Position numbers and translations under genes: made by a program. A stretch of DNA of 64,000 nt from Lagopus muta (taxonomy: Eukaryota > Chordata > Aves > Galliformes > Phasianidae). The DNA lies in the NCBI RefSeq assembly GCF_023343835.1, contig NC_064435.1, positions 85,567,788 to 85,631,787 of the forward strand, in the 5' to 3' direction. Positions within the stretch are counted from its first letter, which is position 1. The number at the start of each line of letters is the position of its first letter. The notes under the pieces are model-generated. The model saw only the letters and a program-made list of their open reading frames with translations. It was not told the DNA's origin and ran no database searches. Shown here in pieces: positions 47,661 through 59,233 of the stretch.

Positions 47661-50600
47661 AACAGCTCCTTTGCAGGGACTTTATGATGGGGAGATGAGC
47701 CACCAACACGAAAGTCACAGCATGTTTTTCTCCACTTGTTCTTCAGTTTATTTCGGAGTGGGTGCAGGAAAAGTTTGGGTTTCATTTCTTGCTTGCATAC
47801 ATACGTCTGCTGTGGCATTTCCTGCGATTTCTGTCTTAACAGAAGAATGTCCCAGATAACAGCCAGGGTCAGATGCTGCAGGAAAGTGAAGAAATCCTTC
47901 CCTAATGGTGTGATAGCACGCTGTATGTTTTACCCAGCACCAAACAGTGATGGCTAGCTTACACCTGGCAGGCATTCCTTACACATCTATTACATTCATG
48001 CACCAGGGGGGTTGGCTCTCCTTGCTGTCAGTATTGGGCAGGGCTGGCTCCTGTCCCAGAGGCCTCGCCTTTTCTGCATACATCAACATTCCTCCTGTGT
48101 TTTCTTCTTGTCTGACCTAATGCAGATGAAGGTGTTCTTATTATGTCTGTAGGAGCACCATCCTGCTTTGAAATCTGCAAAGCCTAAAGCCACCAAAATA
48201 GCTTGTAGCGCTAAATCGCATAGATTGGTTAAGCCCTGTGCAAAACAAGCATTTTCAAGTGTGTCATCTGGATGCTGCTGTCACAGAAAGACGTTCCTTT
48301 CTGCAGGCCCTCTGTGATGTTTTATTCATGCTTTAAGGAGACAGGAAAGAACCGTGTCCTATACTAACATATATGGGACAGCTCTGGAATTGAGAGTACC
48401 TTGCAGCCTATTGGGCTCTGCCCGAATGAAAAGCCCAAAGCCTCTTTCGCTCCCACTGAGGCTCTTTGATGGGTCAGTAACACTCAGTGAAGCACACTGA
48501 CAAATGCATGTTCACCTTTGGAGTATGGGAGGAGAACATTGCTCACCAACGTGCCATCTTGATGCCGTACGTCATGACATTCTTAGTGCTGCACCACAGC
48601 AATGCCTCCAGGATGGATCACACTTTCGCTATGGTACTGAGTTGTGTATAAATTGCCCAGGTGTGATCCCTATACAAGGTTCCTTTTTGGTCACATCCTA
48701 TTTCACACAGCAGGTGCTGTTCATAGTGCCTCCTTGTTTGATATTTGAATGGAAAGCCTGCGAGAAAGCAATTGTGTGGAAAAGATAAGTTCCAGACCTT
48801 TGAACTTGGAGCCTTACACTGCAATATTTGCTCTTGTTACTAATAAAGGCTAATGCCTCTCCTTGTATAGGCTTTTGCACACAAGGAAGTTGCCTGCAGG
48901 CTGTTGTCTGGATGTTCCATCTCGTGAAGAGTCCAGTAGCACAGTTATGATCTTGCTATCCAGAGGCTTACACAACATCTCTAAGATCCTTTCTTGCGCT
49001 GCTTGTTGCCCATGGTATTGAATCCTGTCAAATTCACTTCACTGCTACCAAATATCAGGTCTGTAATCTCACTTCCTGTAATAATCAGAACCAGTATGAG
49101 GATGTTAGACCTTGCCTTTTTCTTCCTTATTCTTGCACTTTGTATACACTTTCTTATTGTTCTTATTTAATGCTAGCTCATTTGTTTTGGCTTAAGTAGA
49201 ATATATGATGTAAGCAAGTACAGGCTATGACAGATTGGTAGGCAGTCCCAGACCCATTGTAGAACCAGGGAGGACCTCCACACACCCAGAGGACACAGGG
49301 GTGTGAGGGAAGGTAGGAATGCAAATTAAGGAAGTGTGACTCTGTGCCTGTGAACTGCATGCCCAGCTATGTATGCACGTGCCTGTATGGGCTGTATACG
49401 TGTGTTCTGTATGTGTGTGTCTACTACAAATGCATTTCCAGCCTCACTACTGGTTGGATCTGGAGGCACAGAGCGGCAGTAACCTTGCTGCTTGCAGGCT
49501 GATGGATTCACTATGATGTATTTTCCCCTAACATAAATCCTGAGAGAAAAGCACTGGAAAGCACATACCGTGCCATTACTATTCTAGTTCTGCTTTCCTT
49601 TTTTTTCTTTTTCTTATTTTTTTTTCTGACCGTCTCTGCATTCTGCATCAAACTGGGTAACCCAGGACTAGTTCAGCATAAATGCATTTCAGCATGATCT
49701 GAATTGGAGCTGAGGGGGATCACATGATTGCAGTCAGTCTCTTCTGCCATCTCCTCCCTAGGTGAAATCGCTTTGTGCATGAGCACAACCGCAGTGTCTA
49801 GCTTCCTTCTTGTCACTGTCAGGGCTGCTGGTCATGCTGCGAATGCACATCACTCACGTGGCTGCTGATCTGCTGGCTGAGCAGCATGGAGGGAAGCATA
49901 AAATCGAGGAGCTGCTCTGACACCAGCGGTTGCTTAAGGGAGACATTTATCCATCCATAAACGCACAAACACTTTCTTTTTCTAAATGAAAAATCTTGTC
50001 AGTGTTCTCCCAAATATCATGCCTTTGTCATAACTCCTCTGCTTTACACCTTCCTCCAGTGCTTAATTAGCTTCTATGGCAAAAAAAAAAAACCTGCCAG
50101 TGATTGACACGCCTCCCACTGTGCTAGTTCACCATTACACACACAGCAAACACAGACTAATGTGCTAAAATGGTCCGTAAGTTTACTGTTTTAAGCATCT
50201 GGTGATCATACCCAAGACTCTCATTATGTGAGGGGAAAGAAAGTAAAGCTGGGGATGTCAGTTCATTCCTAAGAACACAAAAACAATCCCACCAGATCAG
50301 ACCAAATGTCAACAGAGCACCAAATCCTATTCCTTGAAGGTTCAGTTCAGTGGTAGACCGCAGGATGAACAAGCAAGGAGGGCTTGTGACTGCTTATATG
50401 CTACAAAGGCCAATACATGATGCTGTACTGAAGAATATAAGAAATTCATATTCTTACTCTCTAGAATCCTCTCTCAGCTTTCACTGATTTGCAGCTCCAG
50501 AGCTCCTAGTCTGCTTTTGTGTTAGGTAAATAAATTTGTGAAGTACAATTGTATCTTGTACTCAAAACCTCTCCCAGTTTTGGGCTAGACTCATTACAGC

Positions 50601-53300
50601 AACTTTCTTCTGGATGTTGGGACGTGTATCAGCTGCTCTTGAAATCTGTTAACTTAGTTTCATAACTTATTTATTTATAATAGATAGCAAAAAATAATCC
50701 CTCCATTTCTGCACTTATTCAGAAACTCTCAACATCAAATCCCCGTTGGACGTGAGCTTGTTTTCCAGGTCATCGATTCAATTTCTGAGCATTTTACTTC
50801 CTTTAGTGCTCCTAGAATGGAATAATGATTGATTATTTTCAAGTTGTTAAAATGTGCTCTCACGGATTAGAATGAAAGCTTTCAAAAGAAATTCTCACTA
50901 CTATTCGTTCCTGCTGCCGCCCCTATAAACTCACATATTTAGGTTGTTTCCCCTTCCCCACATCACTTTCAGAACTGCCAGGAGAATGAGATAAACTGCT
51001 TGGAATTAAATAGAATAAAATATCGAGAAGGGATTGGTATAATAGCTATTTCTGTATGTGTCAAGCATTCAGTAACCACAATTAAAAAGAAAATTATAGC
51101 TATCTAGGAAGCCACGACATTGCCTTAATTATAAAAGTCAAGTCCACAAAATACACACACATACACACATATAAGGTTGTATTTTATTCTCCACTGCAGA
51201 GTTTGCAAACACTGATTTCATAAATCCTTTGGAATAAGCATTGTGCTTTCACCCCATCAGTCAGCCAATGTAAACCTTTTACCATACTGTTGCCACGAGG
51301 AATGGAAAGACTGATATGCATTTCCCTATTTTTGTTTGATTCGATTTGTGCATTTTACCTAACTTTGCCTACAATCATTTCCACTATTTTTCTAGTGCAA
51401 CCCATCAGCTGTTTGTTTGAAGAAAATCCAGTGCAGTCAACGACAGAAATGAAAAACTGGAGAAAAGAAAAGAAAACATACTGGTGCCATCAAGGCTTTA
51501 TCCAGTAACAGAAACTATAAGATAATAATGTAAGGTAAATGCTCATAATCAGCCCTACTACATTTTTTCCTTCTCCTCGAGGTTGATTTTTAATCTCTCT
51601 GATTTTCCAGCAATAAGACACAAAGCTTTCAGCAGCAGTTGAGTTTGCACAATATTTGTTCTCAGGAAATGGAAGGACACAAACAGTTTTTAAGACTAAG
51701 CTGATGCTACATTCAGGATGGCATTTGCTAATAAACACAGGCTTACCAAACAAATGTACATATCTTTTCAGTGACTCGGTCTATGATACACTGGATGATA
51801 TTGATATTTACTGACTCCTTGACTTTTTGTGATTAAACATATACTTGTAAATAAACACTAATTACTGAAACAACTTTCTGAACTAAAATATAATGTAAGC
51901 ATGTATTTTTATAATTTGCATGGTGCAATATCCTTCTCACAACTCTCTAACTCTCCTTCTAACTATCTAACTCTCTAACTCTCTAACTATCCTTCTCTAA
52001 CTCTCATGAAATTAGAGAGGTCAGTCTGCTTTTTCTTGCCACACAAGTCTAATTGTGGCAATGAAACACACTAGGAATGGGTTTTGATGTCAGAGCTGCC
52101 CTTTGCCACTAATACGATCCATTAGCTTCAGCTTCACTCAGTGCAATTGCATTGAATGAAGGCTACAACCTACTTGTTTTGCTTATTTATTTACTTATGG
52201 TTCACTTCTATTTTTTTATTTGCTGTCGTTTTATGCTGCTTTACCAATTTCAGTTTCATTTGCATATATAAAAATTAAAATAATAATAAAAAAAAAAAAA
52301 CATAACTAAATTCCCACAAATTATGTTAAGTGTAAATAAATAATAAAATCCAATTTCTAAAACCTATAATAGCAGAACTTAAAAGAGCAGTTTCCCTCAT
52401 TTCACAGAGCTGGTACGTCTTGAGCTCAGATTAACTCTCAGTATTTAAGTGTCTGTCTGGGTGATCAAAAGCATGCATAAAAAGGCACATGTGGAAGCAC
52501 AGTGATTACTGACACCAAGGATGGCCTTAACTGTAACGCTTCTAAAATTTGGAGACTTTGCACACACGATAACTATTCAACAGAATATATTTTAAATAAT
52601 TGAAATTATTTTTGAAAAGAAGAATTATCTCCATTCCTGCTTCTTTTTTTTTCCCCTTTCTATGTCTTTTATTGAATAGCCTCAGTGGAACATTCTTCTG
52701 TACTGAAGAAATATTAGCACCACGTTGGCTTGACTGAAGCTAAAAAGTTATTAATAGCAGCAGTACATGATGAAAAAGTCATGTTTTCCTTTTATGACTG
52801 GAAAACACAAGCTTCTGAGAGTACTCGGTGTTCAGATGATGTCACACCGGTCACTTGATGGCAGAAATTGAAATCAATGAGGGCATCCTTCCAGAATTTT
52901 GATTAGACAAAAAGACCTATTTATAATTCTAGCGTCCTGCAAAAATTACCTGTTCTGCTTCTTGAGCTTCTTGCCAGATTACACTGATCTACGAGCAGGT
53001 CAAAATATATCACACCAAATTTTAGAAGTGCACTACTGCGTGAATCAGTCACTGTATGAATCAGAACGGGAAATGGTCGTTTAACAGTAGAAAATTCCCC
53101 TGGCTTCTTCTGAACGTTAATTTTGGTAAGAATTTAAAAAAGAGAAAAGAAAGCACTTGTATGGTTACTATTATCAACAAAGTTTATGTTTTTATTTTAG
53201 AATTTATAGAAACATAATCATACTTGTAATCTAGCAGGAATGCTTTAGAGATTGGTATATTTTAAATACCGTTTTATTCTACTTGCTGTAATTGGTATGA
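47661..53300. other. Intergenic DNA upstream of MYLIP
   Basis: About 5.6 kb with no recognisable gene and no CR1. It has T-rich runs near 49600-49630, an A run near 50080, a CTCTAACT-type tandem repeat (51940-52005) and an A-rich run at about 52275-52302. Confidence 0.5.
51940..52005 (+). repeat. Imperfect tandem repeat of CTCTAACT-type units
   Basis: Some seven to eight imperfect copies of an 8-base unit (CTCTAACT, with CTATC and CCTT variants) run over about 65 bp. A short inverted repeat (TCTCTAA at 51994-52000 with TTAGAGA at 52012-52018) lies at the right edge. Confidence 0.8.
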
Positions 53301-53510
53301 ATAGAATCAGAGAATCATATTAAGGCTGAAAAATTCCTCAAAGATCATCCAGTCCAACTGTGCACCTACTACCTGTATTTCCCCCCTTAGCCATGTCCCT
53401 TAGTACCACATGTACGCTTTCCTTAAACACCACAGGGATGGTGCCTCCACCACTTCCCTGCATAACCTGTTCCAGTGTATAACCATTCTTTCTGAGAAGA
53501 AATTCAGTTC
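53301..53510 (-). mobile_element. CR1 LINE 3' end
   Basis: This begins with the antisense tail (ATAGAATCAGAGAATCAT), then AAGATCATCCAGTCCAACTG and CCTCCACCACTTCCCTG, ending near TTTCTGAGAAGAAATTC. It is a minus-orientation, 5'-truncated and diverged copy of about 210 bp. Confidence 0.88.
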
Positions 53511-56500
53511 ACGTCATGCTTATTGAGAAGTGGCATCATTCGCTTACAGTCTAAGAAGGAGAAGTAAGAATTTGCTGGCTCTTGTGTTTACCCTAAAGTT
53601 GTTTTATTTAGGAATGAGTCTGCAGATATTTAGCAAACAAAACAGTGAACCAAATGCACAGCTGCACAAGAGTGATCTGGTTGCACAACCTTATGAGTCT
53701 GCTTTTCAGGAAGGCATTTTGATGGAGAATTGTCTTTCAATTGAAGTTCTTTGCAGACAAGACTATTATGCGCTTTATCTTTAACCTCAGCCAACAAGAT
53801 TGACAACAAAATGGAATTAAAAACTGGTCACCCTTAGGACTCGGTGCCTTGACTCATTTTTTATGTATTATTGTATCTTCAGTAACTTCAGTGTACTTAG
53901 TTCCCGTTTCATAACTAGTAAAAGCTTGGGGTCTGTGGCCTTCATGATGACAGTAAAGAGCTCATAAATTGAGTAGAGAGATTAATAATTTCATCACTTT
54001 CAGGAATTGATAATTATTTTTAACAAAACTAAAACTCTAACTGAGCAATGTAAGAAAATTTTCTCTATTTTAGTGCTTGGAATTTTTTTGTGAACGAAAG
54101 AGGAACAGACACAAAATTACGGCAATTTCAATTACAGAGATACACAGTAAGTAAATTAAGATAGATCAGAAACTTATAAATCTGCCATGAAAGAGAAATA
54201 AATGTTTTATAAATGTGATCATTCCTTTCTGTGAATAAGCTTGTCTTTCTCTAAGAAATGCCACAGTAAGCAAAGTAAGCACTGAATAGATCTGGGGGAG
54301 TTAATGGTGGTTTTCAAACCACGTTTCAGGGAGAATTTAGGCCAAAGTTGGTGATTTTGTCACTTGACAGATCCAGTACTTATCACTGCTATAAAAATGG
54401 AGGATGTAAGTGACAAGGAATGATGCCACTCTGGTGGCACAGAGCATTTTTCTGTGCTGTGGTTTGGGGTAGGGAATAGTTTCCTTCACAGCCCTGATGG
54501 GAAACTCACTCCTGCCTACCCTTATGGTGTGGATGTGTATCAAAGACAGAACACTTAGCATCTTTTTTTTTTTTTTTTTAAAGCTGTTTTATAATATGGA
54601 GAAAAATATACAAATATATTTCCTGCTAAAAGTGCATACATGCATATATGTGTGCACACATAAATATCTGTATGTACATACTCTGAGTAGTACCTTCTGA
54701 GCACAGAAGGTTATTTCCCCAAATGGATGACACCAGTTGTTCCATCAAGTTAATGACGAGTTTGCCAGCTTCAAGAAGCAAATGAAATACAATTGATTTT
54801 CTGCAGCATTTGTCTCACAGTTACATGACTTGCTCTTAGCAGGGTCGGGAGCTTGTTAGACAGAGGCAAGGCTCATGGCACTGTCTGTGCTGTAAATGAA
54901 TTTGTTTTCATGAACTGGATCCCAAAGCTGACACTTTCTTCTGTAGTCTTGAGTGCAGAAGAATGACAGTAGCTATTTCCTGAAGTCTGTAATCACAAAG
55001 TTAGGCTGCTTTTTACACGTATATTTAAGAAGCTCATGAAAAGAGGTATTTTATTCATAGAACTCCCAAATTTAGCTGTCCTCATCTTTGAAGCTTTAAA
55101 GTTCTAACAGAGAAAAGAATATTAGTGAAGAGGAAAACCCAGCATGTGAAGTGCATTTGTAGGAAGAGAGAGAGGTGTTTACTTGGTGCATCTTGTGAAG
55201 GTATTTGAGAGGACATTGAGTTAAGGATTTGTGAAATGAAGGCAGTGCAGAGGAAACAGAAGACAAAGAGGAAAATACAAATTTTGGATTAGAAAGAGCT
55301 GTAATGAAAATGTTATCTCCTTGGTAGTGGAAGAAAATATCTAGAATTTAATTTCCTTTCCCAGTGAAAGACTGAGGGAAGAAAGAGAATAAAACAAAAA
55401 TATGAAGAAAAAAGCTCTTAAAGGAGAGCTCTGTACATTAACTGCAAAATACAGGAGTTCATGCAATACTCTACAGACAATATAATCTCTTGATTCAGGA
55501 TCATCAGAAACACACATGAAATACTTTCCGATTATTTCGATTTCTCTGCAATTGCCTTGTTCTGAACTTGATTTCTTGCTTGAGAAATGCTTGGGAATGC
55601 CTACCTGTAAGTAACAAAAATATCTTAATATCTATTAGTGGAAGCACTTAAGATCAATCAGAGATAAAGACAAAGCAAAAACAGAAATAGTGATATTAAC
55701 AAACAAAAAAATCACACTTAGAATGGCAGGATCTATGTGCAGAAGTGGGTACGTGTGGAAGGTATACATTATGATTGACCTAGAGTCAACCACAGCTGGG
55801 GAAAGAACAGAAGGCAAACTATAGAGTTCTCTATTACATACATATTACAAAAAGAAAAGCCAGATAAACTATCCTTAATTTCGGAGGCTGCTTTGTATGT
55901 GCTAATGATTAGCAAGAAAAAATTCCGTAGACTACTTTTTAAGCAATGTTTTTTTGTGGGAAAACCCCAATGGGTTTTGTAGCAGGCTGTGTGACTCATG
56001 TAAGTCATTAAGGCCAGAGTCTGTCCATAGTAAACCTGTCATTATTGTGTGGCCAAGGTTAAAAAGAAAACATCTGTTTCATGATTCCACTCACTCTTCT
56101 AGTTCTATATCAATTCCTCTTGTAGCCAGAAAAAGAAGTGCTGAGAACCAACAATTCTTTGTAATTTCCAAAAGCTCAGTTTAAGATCCATTAGACAGCA
56201 TCCCCCTGATAGTTTTTCTTGGCTAAAACATTATGTTTGCATCTGCAGCTCTCACAGGACTTTGAAGAGAAGAGCAGTTACAGATGAGTACATGGAAAGC
56301 TCTTTAACTTTCAGCATGGAAAATAACACTTCTCTCTCTCTGCAAAAGGCCAAAAAAATTTCATTTACAAAGAGGATTATACACTCTTTACAAGAATTAC
56401 TACTTTAAATTAAGTAGAAATCAGAACCAAGCCAGAAACAGACCATGAAAAAGCACAGGAATGTGTGTCTTGCTTGAGGTAACCTATTTTTCACGTGCCA

Positions 56501-57554
56501 TGAATATGGGCTCTTTCACTTGACTTGTTTTGCATTTTTCATACTGTTCTAACAACCCTTTTAATGTCAAGGTTCATTTAAGGCCAGCATAAAACTATCT
56601 GCCCCTTTCCATACATTTTTAAATTCCTAAACGATGTCCAAATAGCTCTAGGAATTATTTTGCTTTCCTCTGTAGTGTCTTTAGAATCACAAACCCGCTG
56701 ACTTCAAGTATCTGCCATCTCTCATTAAGGAGTCTTTCCCATTACCTGGCACCTGGAAATATGGTGTTCTGTGCATTAATTACTTCTATGGTAACTCTTT
56801 CACAGTCGTAACTCTGTCAGTCAAAGCCTATATTTGGTGAGAACCTAGATCCTGCTGTTAGCATGTAGTCAACACAGCCCTAGGCCTTATTCTGAGATCC
56901 CTTTATTAAATGTTCACAAAGGCTTTTTTGTTGCTGTTGTTTAACATTAAGCCACTCACAGATCTGTATTCAATTCAAAACCATATTTACAATGTGGAAA
57001 GAAAATATCTGTTTGTGAAGCCGCTTTTGGCTGTGGCAGGAAATCGCTAATGAGCAGTTTCAGTGAATCCTGGCATTCCCACATGTAACATCTCCTCCTA
57101 TCAGCACTAAAACTAACGAAGCTCATGGCTTGTGGTTGGACTCTCAGATGTTTCGTAAGCTGATGCCTCTCACTGGAAACACTCCTTTGACTCAAGCATT
57201 TGTAATAGCCCCCTGTTGCGGTTTCTCTGGTGTCTAATAAGGGCTGAGTTCATGCTGCAATCTTTCCTTGGTAGAGGAATAAAACAATGTCTGTCTTCTC
57301 CATATAAGTACCCAGTTTCATAAAGCTTTTATAACAACTATGTCTCTTTGAGACGACTGTCTGTTTGTCCGACTTAGCTGAGATTGGTCAATAGTTGCAG
57401 AAGTTACTGGGATAGAGATGAATGAAATACTTCAGCCATTTTTCCTTAGGAAACCAGGCTCAGTGTTTTGCTTTATGTTGGTTCTTCTTTTTTAACATCT
57501 CTATTGCCACAGTCTTCAAGTCTATGTTACTGAGGAGTAAGTTAGTAAACTCCA
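53511..57554. other. Intergenic DNA
   Basis: No gene is recognised. There is a poly-T run at about 54563-54580 and a 16-bp palindrome of alternating type at 54647-54662 (TATGTGTGCACACATA). Confidence 0.5.
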
Positions 57555-57965
57555 GGAGAGTGCAGGCGTCCTATGAAGAAAGGCTGAGGGAACAGGGCTT
57601 CTTCAGCTTGGAGAAGTCTCTGGGGGGACCTCACTCCAGTATTTAAAGGAAGCTTCTAAACAAGAGGGAGAATAACTTTTTACATGGGCAGATAGCGACA
57701 GGACAAGGAAGATTGGTTTTAAATTAAAAAAGGCAGATTAATTTAGATGTTAGGAAGAAATCCTTTTCTCAGACGGCGTTGAGACAGGGGAGGGGATTGC
57801 CCAGAGAGGCTGCGGATGCCCCATCCCTGGAGGTGTTCAAGGCCAGGTTGAATGGGGCCCTGTGCAGCCTGATTTAGCATGTGTCAATGCTGACCACAGA
57901 AGATGGGGTTGGAACTGGATGGTCTTTAAAACCCACTCAAAGCTAAACTGTTCCATGGTTCTATG
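57555..57965 (+). mobile_element. CR1 LINE 3' fragment carrying a mariner insertion in its tail
   Basis: About 410 bp of plus-orientation CR1: CCTATGAAGAAAGGCTGAGG, then CAGCTTGGAGAAGTCTCTGG, then GTTCAAGGCCAGGTTGAATG, ending in GGTTCTATG. The tail is interrupted by the mariner at 57968, and the residual tail resumes after 59233 (TGATCC). Confidence 0.88.
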
Positions 57966-57967
57966 TA

Positions 57968-59231
57968 GGTTACTCTGAAAATAATGCCTCCTATTAAGTG
58001 GAAACAACAACAGATACAAAGCACAATAGCACTACTTAATATTCTCAGCTACAAAATGCTATTTTTCACCATAGTCTCTACCATCGGCTATGCACTTCTG
58101 ATGAATAAGAGCCTGTATACCACACTCATAAAAATCTGCACCAGCAGAGGTGACCCACAGTTTCACAGCTGCTATGATGGTGTAATTGCTGGGAAAATGT
58201 GGCCCACACGGTCCATCTTTCATTGGCCTGAACAAAGGGAAGTCTGAAGGCACCAAATCCAGACTCTGTGGTGGGTGTGGTAGGACAGTCCAGCTAAAGT
58301 GATGTGCTCCATGGTCTTCAAACTGGTACGAGGCCTGGCATTATCATACTGCAGGAGAAAGGTTGTCTTCTTCTCTGGTCTGACTCTGGCAGTTTGAGCC
58401 TTCACCTCAGTCAGCATTATGATGCAGTGGTCAGAGTTGATGTCTGGTCCAGGTTCCTTGAAAACCAGAAGGATCACCCCTTTCCTACCCTGAAAGACAA
58501 TGGTCAACATTTCACTCACTGAGGGCTGTGTCTTGAACTTCTACTTCTATAAGAAATTCACACGTTGCCACTCCATGGAATGTTGCTGTGATTCCAGCTT
58601 GTAGTGGTGAAACCAAACCTCATCACCAGTAATTATACAATCCAGGAAGCTATCAGGTTCAGCCTTGTATTGATTCAACAGGTCCTGAAAAATGTGCATA
58701 TGGCCTTCCTTCTGCTCCAGTGTGAGCATTTCTGGGACTTACCCAGTGCAAATTTTGTGATATTCCAACACTGCCACCATCTTTTCTCTTGTAATGCACT
58801 GGAGCTGATATTCAACTCCGTATACAGTTTCCTGGCCCTGTGGATGAACTGATCAAGACACTCTTGATTTTGTGGTGTGACAGCAGTGCCTGGCCATCCA
58901 CAATGTGGTTTGTTTTTCACGCTGTTTTTGCCACTGCTGAACTGCACCACCCATTGCCTCACCATGCTCACACCCACTGTTTGGTGCCCATCACTGTTCA
59001 GCAAGTGTCAGTGAATGTAAATAGAAGAGTTCAGTGACACACCTTTGCTTCATATGCACTTCCATGTTAGATGTCATTTTGTCAGACAGCCCCTCTGCTG
59101 ACATCTGTCGCGTGGCAACAAAATGTAATGGAACATAGTTGGAACACCTACTGCCATACCACCAACATCTGCATCTGATATTGCAGGTCAGCAAAACAAA
59201 ATGCAAGGCATTACTTTTGGTGCAGCCCTCC
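57968..59231 (-). mobile_element. Degraded mariner DNA transposon (Galluhop type)
   Basis: A 1264-bp Tc1/mariner element flanked by TA dinucleotides (57966-57967 and 59232-59233). The ends are imperfect inverted repeats: inward reading gives GG...AAAATAATGCCT on the left and GG...AAAAGTAATGCCT on the right. The transposase is on the minus strand in broken pieces. N-terminal DNA-binding text (VRQWVVQFSSGKNSV) lies near 58990-58890. The catalytic motifs follow as TGDEVWFHHY (about 58620-58660), YDNARPRTS (about 58330-58360) and VPSDFPLF (about 58230-58255), which carry the D,D34D triad. Frameshifts and stops separate them, so no active enzyme can be made. Cut-and-paste transposition of this kind is known from the Galluhop family of galliform birds. 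Confidence 0.92.
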
Positions 59232-59233
59232 TA

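Noticed and set aside
47400..50500. LXR response element (DR4) upstream of MYLIP
   Set aside because: The gene is known to be LXR-induced, but scanning by eye on both strands I found only isolated half-sites such as TGACCT near 48113 and no convincing pair with 4-base spacing. A motif scan would settle it.
57984..58852. Plus-strand open frames across the mariner
   Set aside because: The transposase reads on the minus strand; these are shadows of it.
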